Shown here one piece after another: positions 28,492 through 37,493 of a stretch of DNA of 64,000 bases. This stretch comes from Lewinella sp041392765 (GTDB lineage: Bacteria; Bacteroidota; Bacteroidia; Chitinophagales; Saprospiraceae), in assembly GCA_041392765.1 (NCBI GenBank), contig JAWKLL010000013.1:1-64000 (forward strand), given 5' to 3'. The position numbers were made by a program, and so were the translations under genes. The notes beneath the pieces were generated by a model that was given only the letters and a program-made list of their open reading frames with translations, made no database searches and was not told the origin of the DNA. Position 1 is the first letter of the stretch; each line of letters starts with the position of its first letter.

Positions 28492-29912
28492 GCATATGCG
28501 TCAACTTAAAAGCTAATATGTTTAGGCAAAAAAGTTGCTGCTTAACTTTGTTCAATAGAATCAAAACAGAACAAACAAGCAGCAACCATGAAATATAATA
28601 CGGTGCAAATAAAGAAAAAATTGGGGAACAAGCAATACTTACGATTGCAAAAGAATCTGGTTTCGAGATGCGGCAGCCGAAAAATCGACGGGGTCGGATT
28701 TTTGATTGGCTTCTGTATGATGATGCAGTTCAGTCTGCGAGGTTTGAGCGATTGGGCGCGGGCGATAGGAAAATTTACTGGCAAACACGTTAGCAAACAG
28801 GGTCTGCAAAAGAAGCTGCAATTCAGGCAGGAATCCTTCGTGCGCGACCTTCTGATGCATGTAATCAAACAGTCGGCAAAAGGGAAGCCAAAGAATATTC
28901 CGCTGTTAGATGCCTTCAACAAGGTGTATGTGGAAGATAGCACCTGTTTGAGCCTACCGAAAAATTTGGCTAAATTTTACCCTAGCCGTACAGTAAAAAT
29001 GAAGGGCAGTGTGCTACGGCTCGTGTGCAGTTGCGCATAAATCTAAAGGACCAATTCCTACCAGAACATACAAGTCAACTCATTCAGGGATAACGACCAA
29101 AGTTTTGCCCACCAGATTTGAAGTGCTGGAAGAGGGTGCTTTGGTCATCCGCGACCAAGGATACTTCGTGTTGTCTGTGTTCAAAAAATCATCGAGAAGA
29201 AAGCATTCTTCCTGTCCCGTTTACGTTTTGGGACAAAACGTCTATGATGGGCAGACAGGTGAAAAGCTGGATTTGCTCAAATTGCTAAGCGAGTGTAAGA
29301 AAGAAGGCAAGAAGGTATTGGATATCAATGTATTGTTGGTAGCACAGACAAAATACCTGTACGACTGGTAGCGGTTGAAGCACCCGAGGACGTCAGAGAA
29401 TCAGGCGCTTCAAGGCTAAGAATGACAGGAATGGCAAGGCTAACCACAGCGATGAGTACTTTGAATTGCTGGGCTGGACAATCTTCATCACCAACGTCGA
29501 GGCCAAAGTGTGGGGATTTAGAGACATCATCAGAGCGTATCGTTGTCGTTGGCGTATTGAAATCATTTTTAAGTGCTGGAAGAGCAGCTAATGTGGATAA
29601 TTTTTTTGACGGCAAAGAGTCTATATCCCCACCAAGGGTGATAATCACCATTTATATGATGCTTATCTGGTTGACGATGACGATCTCTTGGTACGGCATC
29701 TTTGTCGAGCGGGTGTATGAACAGACCCAAAAACACTTGAGCATCATTAAGTTCTCAGAGTTCATCAAAAGGAACTTCTGGGAGGTACTGCTGGCTGGAA
29801 ACCTGATCAGTTCATCGAGGAACTCGCCCGACATGACTGCTATGAAAAGCGAAAAGACAGGCAGAGTTACCTCGAATTGTTATATATGAATTTTTTAAGT
29901 TGACGCTAATGC
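28492..29912 (+). mobile_element. IS4-family insertion sequence
   Basis: This 1.42-kb element has terminal inverted repeats: the left end reads GCATATGCGTCAACTTAAAA and the right end is its inverse with two changes (TTTTAAGTTGACGCTAATGC). It is flanked by a 10-bp duplication GATAGCTATC, and it encodes one DDE transposase that fills it. Because the duplicated target is itself palindromic, the exact boundary between target and inverted repeat is ambiguous by up to 10 bp. Confidence 0.85.
28588..29903 (+). CDS. IS4-family transposase, frameshifted
   Basis: DDE transposase of about 435 residues after joining frames. It begins MKYNTVQIKKKLGNKQYLRLQKNLVSRCG; PLLDAFNKVYVEDSTCLSLP holds the first catalytic Asp, LVIRDQGYFVLSVFKK the second, and YRCRWRIEIIFKCWK shows the IS4 signature Y-x2-R-x3-E-x6-K exactly, with the catalytic Glu. 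The end LVRHLCRAGV...LARHDCYEKRKDRQSYLELLYMNFLS reaches into the right inverted repeat. Slips lie near 29030, 29370, 29590 and 29690. These may be real decay or sequencing indels; with all catalytic residues present, activity cannot be judged. Confidence 0.85.
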
Positions 29913-29922
29913 GATAGCTATC
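29913..29922 (+). repeat. target-site duplication, right (GATAGCTATC)
   Basis: Right copy of the 10-bp duplication; it continues as GATAGCTATCGGGAG, matching the palindrome in the centre of the 57622-57786 element. Confidence 0.65.
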
Positions 29923-29926
29923 GGGA

Positions 29927-30265
29927 GTGTATATGTTGGAAATGGTTTGATGTTGTTGGATGGGCTTCGCCCGTTTGATTTGGTTTGATTGTCAAAATCC
30001 TGAAAATCCCATCATCCTGAAAATCCTGCTTCAGACAATGTAGGCGACTGGCGAGCGGCAAGGTGGTCAAATAGTTTCGCGGCACTTCATGCCGCATGGG
30101 TCAGTGTGCGACGGGGCAGCATGAATGCTGCGGAACCATTGCTGCAATTCTGGAAATTCTGCCATCCTGCAAATCCTGCTTCTGACAATGTAGGCGACTG
30201 GCGCAATGAATGAAGTTTTCTTGTATTTTTATCTTTAATTTTCATAGCCAACACATCGTATATCT
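29927..30265. repeat. repeat-rich intergenic region with T9SS-tail remnant and two hairpins
   Basis: The region opens with a 65-bp segment (GTATATGT...GGGCTTCGCCC...GGTTTGAT) that recurs at 32635-32697 behind the T9SS gene. It then holds AATCCTG filler, CTGGCGAGCGGCAAGGTGGTCAA (a copy of the last codons of the 30889-32619 gene), and two perfect hairpins: GCGGCA/TGCCGC (30079-30095) and GCAGCAT/ATGCTGC (30116-30131). No gene is visible. It looks like a patchwork left by recombination between T9SS gene ends. Confidence 0.6.
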
Positions 30266-30838
30266 ATGAATGATAAGTACATACTCGGTTGGGCCTCCGC
30301 CCTAAAACCAGAACAAATGCTGGACATCGTGCAGCGCACCTATTGGAAAATGCTGGCCAATGGAACAAACGGCTTGTCCACTACAGACAGAAGTACCCTG
30401 CTCAATATTGCTAACAACTGCCCTTATGAAGGCGGCCCGGCAGTATATAAGGCACGAGCACTGTACCGATTGTATGATAGAGAAATCGTATTTTTAGACG
30501 ATTGCTCCAGCAACCAACCGATGCAGGCACACCTCATAGGAAGCAATGTACAACAAGCAGAGCAGGTAAAATCAAGGGTAGAAGACGAAAAGATTACTGA
30601 ATTGCAGGTATGGCCAAACCCAGCGGATGGAATGTTGCACCTACAAATACTCCACTTGAATGGTGCGGTATATGTACGCAATACTTTTGGTCAAACTGTG
30701 CTATCTATTCCCGTTGCAGGAAATGAATTGAGTACCTCTTTGTCCACTTCAAAATGGCCAACTGGGTTGTACCTGATCACGGCAATGGATGAAAATGGCC
30801 AAATTCAGGTTGAGAAAAAAGTAGTCATTATACATTGA
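30266..30838 (+). CDS. C-terminal fragment of a T9SS-sorted protein
   Basis: This 190-residue frame has no signal peptide. It begins ILGWASALKPEQMLDIVQRTYWKM and contains LNIANNCPYEGGPAVYKARALYRLYD, a segment typical of the end of very long surface proteins in Saprospiria, followed by a type A sorting tail (LQVWPNPADGMLHLQIL...GLYLITAMDENGQIQVEKKVVIIH). Without an export signal it cannot work as written, so I read it as the 3' end of a larger gene whose front part is lost, probably during the same rearrangement that left the repeats just upstream. The next gene starts 50 bp downstream. Confidence 0.65.
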   Translation: MNDKYILGWASALKPEQMLDIVQRTYWKMLANGTNGLSTTDRSTLLNIANNCPYEGGPAVYKARALYRLYDREIVFLDDCSSNQPMQAHLIGSNVQQAEQVKSRVEDEKITELQVWPNPADGMLHLQILHLNGAVYVRNTFGQTVLSIPVAGNELSTSLSTSKWPTGLYLITAMDENGQIQVEKKVVIIH

Positions 30839-30888
30839 TAACCCACAGGGGGCGTTCGGATGAATGCCCCTTGTTTATCTTCTGGGAA

Positions 30889-32619
30889 ATGAAAATATTT
30901 GTATTAAGCCTATTACTATGGGGTGTTCATCTGTTACCAGCTCAAATTATATATGAAAGGCCATTATATGATATGGTGTGGTTATTCAACGAATCGCAGA
31001 TAGATTTCAATTTCATCCCTCCTGACATAATCGCAGAAGAGCGCGCCATGCCACTAGAGGGAACAAACGCTTCTATGTGCGACGAGAATGGTGAACTCCT
31101 CGCATATACCAACGGAATCTACATTAGTGATGCTTATGGGAACACCATTCAAAACGGAGAGGGTATAAACCCAGGTGAGTTTGCAGAGAGTGTTTCAAAC
31201 AGAGGATTTCCCTTTCCTCAGTTTGCTATATTCTTAAAAACGCAATTAGGTAATAACATTTTCCTATTTCATGAAAATCTAATACATTTGGAAGCGGAAA
31301 ACCACTATGGTGATTTTTTTTACGCTTTTAATCTCTCACAAACCATTCTATCAGACGAAGATGACCTACCCTTTATATTGACAAAAAATGACACATTGCT
31401 TATTGACACTCTCGGCATAGGCCAACTAACAGCCACCCGCTGTGGCGATGGCAGTTCATGGTGGATATTGGTCAATAAAAACTACACCAACCAATACCAT
31501 AAGCTACTGCTAAAGGGCGATACCGTGCTAAATATGGGTATTACAGCCGTGGGGGATACCATCCGTACGGGCGTAGGAGCTGCCAAGTTTTCGCCAGACG
31601 GGCGCAAATTCGCTAAGTTAGATTTGGTGGATTGGGACAACCAAACCATCTCCCTCTACGATTTCGACCGCTGCAGCGGGGAGTTGAGCAACCCCGTACA
31701 TATACGAGACACTGGTTTTACACTTGTGGGCGGGCTGGCCTTTTCTGAAAATAGCCGTTTTTTGTATGTGCCGTATTTCTCCTACCTCTACCAATTTGAT
31801 CTTGAAGCAGAAGATATTGAGGCTTCAAGAGTATTAATTTCACCTAGTATTAATGGCTGGGCTTACTATATGGCTCAACTCGCCCCCAATAGCAAGATAT
31901 ATATTTCTCATCAAGGCACGCAGGACAGCATCCACATCATCCACCATCCGAATCGGCGGGGTCATGCGTGTGATTTCGTGCATCTGGGGCAGCCGCTGCC
32001 CGATATTACGTTCCGCACCATGCCCAACTTCCCCTACTACGGCCTCGGCCCTTGGGATGGCAGCCCCTGCGATACGCTGGGCATCGACAACCCGCCGCCT
32101 ACGGCTGCTTTTGAGCATACACAAGATACATCGGTGCTATCCGTGGAGTTCTTCGATGCCAGCCACTATGCCACATCCTGGCAGTGGGATTTCGGGGATG
32201 GGTCGCCCAGCAGCGATGCCCACCACCCCGTGCATACCTATCCCCAAGACGGTGTCTATGAGGTATGCCTGACGGTCGCCAATATCAGCGGCGTAAACAC
32301 CCATTGTGAAACGCTGTATGTAGGCACTGTTTCTACGCAAGAAACTTTCGCCCCAGCAGCGGAGTTGGCGGTATGGCCGAACCCAGCGGAGGATGTGCTG
32401 CATCTACGTTTGCGAAGCCTCTCAGGATTCGTAAACGTATCCCCAGAAAGTTTCGTCACCATCAGCGACGTACACGGGCGCATCGTGCGGCAGATAGCGT
32501 GGCCGCGTGCGAGTGAGGTGCTGATGGTAGATGTATCGGCTCTGCCCAGCGGCCTCTATTTCTACGAACTGCACGACGAAGGCCGCCTGCTGGCGAGCGG
32601 CAAGGTGGTCAAAATGTAG
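30889..32619 (+). CDS. secreted PKD-domain protein with T9SS sorting tail
   Basis: This 576-residue exported protein has signal peptide MKIFVLSLLLWGVHLLPAQ and a beta-propeller-like body (MPLEGTNASMCDENGELLAYTNGIYI, GVGAAKFSPDGRKFAKLD, GGLAFSENSRFLYVPYFSYLYQFDL, MAQLAPNSKIYISHQGT). A PKD domain follows (SWQWDFGDGSPSSDAHHPVHTYPQDGVYEVCLTVAN, about residues 430-480), then a type A sorting tail (LAVWPNPAEDVLHLRL...LPSGLYFYELHDEGRLLASGKVVKM). Saprospiria encode many such paralogues; the ligand is unknown. ATG 30889 is chosen for the signal peptide. The tail DNA is duplicated at about 30046-30070. Confidence 0.85.
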   Translation: MKIFVLSLLLWGVHLLPAQIIYERPLYDMVWLFNESQIDFNFIPPDIIAEERAMPLEGTNASMCDENGELLAYTNGIYISDAYGNTIQNGEGINPGEFAESVSNRGFPFPQFAIFLKTQLGNNIFLFHENLIHLEAENHYGDFFYAFNLSQTILSDEDDLPFILTKNDTLLIDTLGIGQLTATRCGDGSSWWILVNKNYTNQYHKLLLKGDTVLNMGITAVGDTIRTGVGAAKFSPDGRKFAKLDLVDWDNQTISLYDFDRCSGELSNPVHIRDTGFTLVGGLAFSENSRFLYVPYFSYLYQFDLEAEDIEASRVLISPSINGWAYYMAQLAPNSKIYISHQGTQDSIHIIHHPNRRGHACDFVHLGQPLPDITFRTMPNFPYYGLGPWDGSPCDTLGIDNPPPTAAFEHTQDTSVLSVEFFDASHYATSWQWDFGDGSPSSDAHHPVHTYPQDGVYEVCLTVANISGVNTHCETLYVGTVSTQETFAPAAELAVWPNPAEDVLHLRLRSLSGFVNVSPESFVTISDVHGRIVRQIAWPRASEVLMVDVSALPSGLYFYELHDEGRLLASGKVVKM

Positions 32620-32740
32620 GAAATGTTGGAAAGGTGTATATGTGCGAAATGTTTGATGTTGTTTGAGGGGCTTCGCCCGTTTGATGTGGTTTGATGAGCA
32701 AATTCCTTCAAAAAAATCCTGTAAATCCTGTCAAATTGCT
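32620..32740. repeat. T9SS 3'-flank repeat with GGGCTTCGCCC hairpin and AATCCTG filler
   Basis: Positions 32635-32697 repeat the segment at 29930-29990 at roughly 80-90 percent identity by eye, including a small GGGCttCGCCC hairpin that may terminate transcription. CCTGTAAATCCTGTCAAATT filler follows. Confidence 0.5.
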
Positions 32741-32762
32741 AATGTAGTGTACCTTTGTTGGC

Positions 32763-33515
32763 ATGATGACATTACACTGGTCAGACCATTTGCTTTTTTT
32801 TATTTTGGGGGTTGTTATTCCGCTTCGGACGGTATTGGGGACGCAGCCTCAGTTGTCCAAATTGCGATTCGATACGCGCATGAAGCTACAATTGTACTGG
32901 GGCAATAACCTTTGGTTGTGGGGGCTTTGCTTAGTAGTTATGGGGATATGGTGGTGGAACGATAGGAGCTGGGTACTACTAGGTTTGGATTGGCCTATGC
33001 TATGGCCGGAGGGCTGGTCGTTGGCCGTTATGGTGGCTTTTGTGGTGTTGTATCTCGTGGATACGGTTAGCGAAATAGGAACGCGCAATAATAGGGATAC
33101 TACCACGGAGCATCTTCAACACGAACTTGGGTTTTTACCCCAAAATGGGTACGAGTACTTTCACTATATCTTTTTGGCACTTACCGCAGGCATTTGTGAA
33201 GAAATCATTTTTAGAGGGTATTTCATTCGCTATCTTCAGGTATTTTTTGGCCAAGATTACACCTATACACTAGCTATTTTGCTATCAGCACTTATTTTTG
33301 GGTTTGTACATTTCTACCAAGGCTGGCATGCAGTGATTAAAATTACTGCTATGGCAATCATGTTTGGCTATGTGTTTGTACAAACCGAATCCTAATGGTT
33401 GCTTATCATCATACATGCCTTGGTAGATCTTTTAGGCGGCTATATTGCATGGCAGTTGATGAGGCGAAATGCTGTAAGAAACCTAGTATTATGGAGTATA
33501 AAGTCGGCGATTTGA
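32763..33515 (+). CDS. CPBP-family intramembrane metalloprotease (CAAX/Abi type), interrupted by one in-frame stop
   Basis: Polytopic membrane protein with the three CPBP active-site motifs: EEIIFRGYF (EExxxR, about residue 148), ALIFGFVHFYQG (FxxxH) and, after a TAA at 33393-33395, IIIHALVDLLGGY (HxxxD) in the same frame. Read through, it is about 250 residues and ends at TGA 33513-33515. CPBP proteases cut membrane proteins or handle prenylated substrates; the substrate here is unknown. Unlike nearly all other breaks in the window, this one is a nonsense codon and not a slip: TAA stands where a sense codon such as TTA (Leu) is expected. It lies 94 bp upstream of trpF. Confidence 0.75.
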
Positions 33516-33609
33516 TATATGATGCTGTCATCTATGATTCAATTCAAAATTTGATAGCAATGCTGAAAAACAAATATTTGTTTGCAGAAAAAGTACAAAG
33601 TAGCACAAC

Positions 33610-34265
33610 ATGACAATCAAAGTATGCGGGTTGCGATCACCTCAAAATATTCAGGAAATAGCGTCTTTGCCAGTTGATTGGTTAGGTTTTATCTTTTATG
33701 AACATTCACCACGGTATGTGGTTGGGCAAGAGGGGTTGGATGTGCTCCTAAAAGGGAATAGCTTGCGACAGCAAAAGGTTGGCGTTTTTGTGAACGCTAC
33801 TCATTCGTTTTTGTTGGAAACAGTGCAGAAATATGGTTTGAACAAAGTGCAGTTGCATGGAGGCGAAAGCCCTGTCTATTGCGAAGCTATTCGCCAATTG
33901 CTGAATGCTGGCGGGATGGAGCAAGTGGAAATCATCCGCGCATTCCGAGTAAGCAGGGCCTTCGATTTCGGTATTACATACGAGTATGAACCCTTTTGCA
34001 GCCATTTTATATTCGACACCAAAGCTACTGCCGCGTACAGGGGTACGGGTCATAGAATTGACTGGGATATTTTACCGTTTTATGAAGGTGATACCCCTTT
34101 TTACTTAGCGGAGGTATTGAGCCGGAAGATGCGGCTTTGGTTCGCCAATTGACGCATCCTCAATTGGCGGGCGTTGATATCAATAGCCGTTTTGAGAGGG
34201 CGCCGGCCGTAAAAGATGCCTCCTTAGTAGCGGGGTTTGTGGAGGCTTTAAGAGACAATTGTTGA
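33610..34265 (+). CDS. trpF: phosphoribosylanthranilate isomerase, frameshifted
   Basis: The enzyme converts N-(5-phosphoribosyl)anthranilate to the carboxyphenylamino-deoxyribulose phosphate in tryptophan synthesis. Visible motifs are IKVCGLRSPQNI (catalytic Cys), WLGFIFYEHSPRYV, VGVFVNA, VQLHGGESP, FIFDTK (catalytic Asp), then, after a slip near 34110, LAGGIEPEDAALVRQL and GVDINSRFERAPAVKDASLVAGFVEAL (phosphate site). Adding one G in GCGGAGG restores the frame. The repaired length of about 219 residues is normal. trpB follows 27 bp later, then trpA. The earlier genes of the pathway (trpE, D, C) are not upstream here. Confidence 0.9.
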
Positions 34266-34292
34266 AATAATCAGGTACTAAAATAAGTAACG

Positions 34293-35504
34293 ATGCAGAC
34301 CATTGCAGTGAATGAACATGGATATTACGGGCGCTTCGGAGGTGCTTATATTCCTGAAATGCTTTACCCAAATGTAGCGGCCTTGCAGGAGTGCTATTTG
34401 GAAATGATGCAAGAAGAATCCTTCCAGCAAGCGTTTCAGCAACTGCTGAGGGATTATGTGGGGCGGCCAACTCCCTTGTATTTAGCGGAGCGTTTGAGCC
34501 GCCGATATGGTGCTACCATCTATCTGAAAAGGGAAGATTTGAACCACACGGGGGCGCATAAGATCAACAACACGATTGGGCAAATACTATTAGCCCAGCG
34601 CTTGGGTAAAACGCGGATTATTGCCGAGACAGGTGCTGGCCAACACGGAGTAGCCACCGCTACGGTATGTGCCCTTATGGGGCTGGAATGTGTGGTATAT
34701 ATGGGGGCTGTTGATATCCAACGACAAGCACCCAATGTAGCCCGTATGCGTATGCTCGGAGCGGAGGTTCGCCCTGCTACCTCCGGCAGCCAGACGCTCA
34801 AGGATGCTACCAATGAAGCTATCCGCGACTGGATCAACAACCCTGTGGATACACACTACATCATCGGCTCAGTGGTAGGGCCACATCCATATCCTGATAT
34901 GGTAGCTCGTTTTCAATCTGTCATTTCAGAGGAAATGCGCTGGCAGTTGGAGGCGCATACGGGGCGGGATTATCCCGATGCGGTCATAGCCTGTGTAGGC
35001 GGTGGCAGCAATGCTGCGGGTGCTTACTACCATTATCTAAACGATGAGCGAGTACGCCTGATCGCGGTAGAAGCCGCTGGGTTAGGTGTGGATAGTGGAG
35101 AATCCGCCGCGACGAGCGTGTTGGGTACAGAAGGAATCATACACGGCAGCCGCACCTTGCTGATGCAAACCCCTGATGGCCAGATTGTGGAACCTTACAG
35201 TATCTCCGCAGGGTTGGACTACCCCGGTATTGGCCCTTTGCACGCTCATTTGATTAACAGTGGCAGGGCCGAGGCCATCAGTATCACCGATCAGGAGGCC
35301 TTGGATGCTGCCTTGGAAGTGACGCGGTTAGAAGGTATCATCCCCGCATTAGAAACCGCTCACGCCTTTGCTGCACTACATCAAATGTCTTTCCAACCCA
35401 CCGATGTGTTGGTCATTTGTTTATCGGGGCGAGGCGATAAGGATTTGGAAACTTATATGAAAATGTTGGACGGTAAATTAGAGATAGATAAAACACACGG
35501 ATAA
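34293..35504 (+). CDS. trpB: tryptophan synthase beta chain
   Basis: This 403-residue PLP enzyme condenses indole with serine. The frame is complete, with GRFGGAYIPEMLYPN at the start, RPTPLYLAERLSRRYGATIYLKREDLNHTGAHKINNTIGQ (the lysine in HKIN binds PLP), AETGAGQHGVATATV, GSVVGPHPYP, ACVGGGSNAAGAYY (phosphate loop) and GLDYPGIGP. It works as an alpha2-beta2 complex with TrpA, which is encoded directly after it (ATG one base past the trpB stop). This is one of the cleanest genes in the window. Confidence 0.96.
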   Translation: MQTIAVNEHGYYGRFGGAYIPEMLYPNVAALQECYLEMMQEESFQQAFQQLLRDYVGRPTPLYLAERLSRRYGATIYLKREDLNHTGAHKINNTIGQILLAQRLGKTRIIAETGAGQHGVATATVCALMGLECVVYMGAVDIQRQAPNVARMRMLGAEVRPATSGSQTLKDATNEAIRDWINNPVDTHYIIGSVVGPHPYPDMVARFQSVISEEMRWQLEAHTGRDYPDAVIACVGGGSNAAGAYYHYLNDERVRLIAVEAAGLGVDSGESAATSVLGTEGIIHGSRTLLMQTPDGQIVEPYSISAGLDYPGIGPLHAHLINSGRAEAISITDQEALDAALEVTRLEGIIPALETAHAFAALHQMSFQPTDVLVICLSGRGDKDLETYMKMLDGKLEIDKTHG

Positions 35505-36271
35505 ATGAACAGGATTGAACAACTTTTCCAAAAGCGGCAAGACCACGTACTCAATGTGTATTTCACGGCGGGGTTTCCTGATTTGTCCGATACGGTGCGC
35601 ATTATCAAGGAATTAGCAGCAGCTGCTGGTGTTGATATTATCGAAATTGGCATGCCTTACAGCGATCCGCTCGCTGATGGCCTTAATGATACAGGAAAGC
35701 GGTGCCAGGCATTAGCCAATGGGATGAACGTCGCCTTGTTGATGGAGCAGATCAAGGAAGTTCGCTCGCAAATGCAAATGCCATTGGTCTTGATGGGCTA
35801 CCTGGTACAGGTGATGCAGTATGGGGTGGATCGTTTCCTAGCCGATGCAGCCAATGCCGGTGTGGATGGATTGATTTTACCCGATTTGCCGTTGTACGAA
35901 TACGAAATGCACTTTAAAGAAAAAAAGTTGCAGCGGCCGGATTAGGTATCAGTTTTTTAATCACACCTCAAACAACCGAAGCATCCGTAAAGTAGATGAG
36001 CTAAGCAGAGGTTTGTGTATATGGTGTCGAATGCCGCTATTACGGGGGCAAAAAGTAACATCCCAGCGATAGCCAAATTACTTATTTTGAACGCATTAGC
36101 AATATGCAGTTGCGCAATCCACGGCTGATTGGTTTTGGTATCTCCAACCATGACACTTTTGAAACGGCTTGCCAGTATGCAGCCCGGGTGCCATCATCGG
36201 CAGTGCCTTCATTAAAGCATTAGAACAAGATTGTTGAAATGAGTCAGTTTGTGGCAGCGATTCGTGGATGA
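35505..36271 (+). CDS. trpA: tryptophan synthase alpha chain, frameshifted
   Basis: TIM-barrel enzyme that splits indole-3-glycerol phosphate. Visible motifs are NVYFTAGFPDLSDT, VDIIEIGMPYSDPLADG (catalytic Glu and Asp), LMGYLVQVMQYGVDRFL, GVDGLILPDLPL, then in other frames LGISFLITPQTT, FVYMVSNAAITGAKS, RLIGFGISNHDTFETACQYA, GAIIGSAFIKALEQD and VEMSQFVAAIRG. There are slips near 35945, 36180 and 36230. The residues after LADG read LNDTGKRCQ, but the DNA spells MIQESGAR...ALANG in the next frame, so two indels (about 35690 and 35706) cancel each other and corrupt a short stretch of the apparently open frame. Repaired length is about 257 residues. Confidence 0.88.
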
Positions 36272-36304
36272 GGATAACAACCAAGGTAAAAAATTAACAA
36301 TCAA

Positions 36305-36392
36305 CGGGTTAGGGTGTGCCCCCTGCCAAACAGGGGTCGGGCTATCCGCTCGGTACCTCCTGCGGTCCGGCACGACGCTCTATCCCTCACAC
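36305..36392 (-). ncRNA. structured intergenic RNA-like motif, copy 2
   Basis: On the minus strand the blocks read GTGAGGGATAGAG, a stem CGGACC/GGTaCCG, AGCGGATAGCCCGACC and a perfect 3' hairpin CCCCTG-tttgg-CAGGGG. The arrangement is the same as in the copies at 25315, 39529 and 52335. It lies in the gap between the ends of trpA and mscS. Confidence 0.6.
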
Positions 36393-36452
36393 GAAGTGCA
36401 TTTAACTGACTATCAGCTACTTGCGTGCTTACTGTTCGATTTGTTATCAAAA

Positions 36453-37339
36453 TTAACGTTGGATAAACCGATGGTAGTAACCCCAATTGACAAGCCTGAG
36501 GATGGGGATCATTGTCCGATAGAGTAAGAGTTCGATGCCTTCGGAGTAAGCCACCGAAATGCCGTTTTGGTGGAAAGCCGCCTTCATTCGCTTATTGATT
36601 TCAAACGTCACAGGCCCGGTAATCATCGGGCTGAACGTATGGCCTGACAGTGAGTATAATGTTATGAGAATCAAAAAGTTTCGATACCTACTGCTGGGGC
36701 AGGTTCTTCTAATACACCGGGTGTCTCGCGCAATACACCCACAGCCATAATTGCCTGAACTTTGGAAATCCTCCCCATAAGGCATGGAAATACTGAGTTC
36801 TAATCGAACGATGCCCCGTTCAGAATAATTGGTAACGATATTGTCCACAATCTGCCCGTTCGGGATGATGAGGGTTTATTGCCGGCGTGACGATGATGGT
36901 GTTGAATACCTGTATTTCTGCTACACGTCCGAATTTTTCCGACACCTCAATCCATTGCCCTGCTTTATAGAGTAGGAAAATGAGGATAAGGATGCCTGCG
37001 GCAAAAGTTGCTAAGGCTACCCTGCAAGGCCAAACCTACCGCAAAGCTGGCTGCGGCTATAATAACTACGAAGGAAGCTGTGTCCACGCCCACAATTTCT
37101 GCTACAGCTAGGAATAGCACAATTTTTAAACCAACAGCCACCACCGAGCCTAAAAACGGCACTAAACTCTCGCTGATACCTGCTACCTGCATCGCTTTTA
37201 CAGCGACGACTCTAATTTACCTATTATCTTGATACCAAAAACCAGCAGGAGGATACCAATTAATAACTTAGGTATACGTGATGCCAAGGTCTATCAGTTT
37301 GTCCATCCAGCCTTGAATCCTGCGTTGTGTAGTTCCATG
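36453..37339 (-). CDS. small-conductance mechanosensitive channel (MscS family), frameshifted
   Basis: ATG 37339 starts MELHNAGF; the chain then runs KLLIGILLLVFGIKIIGKLE, AMQVAGISESLVPFLGSVVAVGLKIVLFLAVAEIVGVDTASFVVIIAAASFAVGLALQGSLSNFA (pore helix TM3 with the Gly/Ala pattern), GILILIFLLYKAGQWIEVSEKFGRVAEIQVFNTIIVTPA and NPNGQIVDNIVTNYSERGIVRLELSISMPYGEDF. The cytoplasmic cage follows (DSHNIILTVRPYVQPDDY and AFHQNGISVAYSEGIEL). About 280 residues once repaired, with at least six slips (37300, 37205, 37010, 36880, 36750, 36600). The channel opens under membrane tension and lets solutes out during osmotic downshock. Confidence 0.8.
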
Positions 37340-37359
37340 ATTTGCTTGCTATTTGTGCG

Positions 37360-37397
37360 CAAAAGTAATATTTTGATTGGAATAGTACATATCTTTG
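37360..37397. promoter_or_regulatory. divergent promoter region, mscS and proline dehydrogenase
   Basis: CAAAAGTA at 37360-37367 is TACTTTTG on the minus strand, 20 bp before the mscS ATG. TATCTTTG at 37390-37397 on the plus strand faces the proline dehydrogenase gene. Both fit TAnnTTTG, but upstream TTG boxes are weak. Confidence 0.3.
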
Positions 37398-37493
37398 TGC
37401 CGCGATATTACCTCCAGTATTGCCCACACAAAGACCAATAAAACCATCAACCAAATGAACGACATAGGCAAACCCGTCCCTAAGAACAGGGAA

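Noticed and set aside
29990..30200. Tandem AATCCTG(A/T)AAATCC repeats as a possible CRISPR array
   Set aside because: Units are short, degenerate and irregularly spaced, with no constant repeat and no cas genes; the same filler occurs singly at 0.4 and 32.7 kb.
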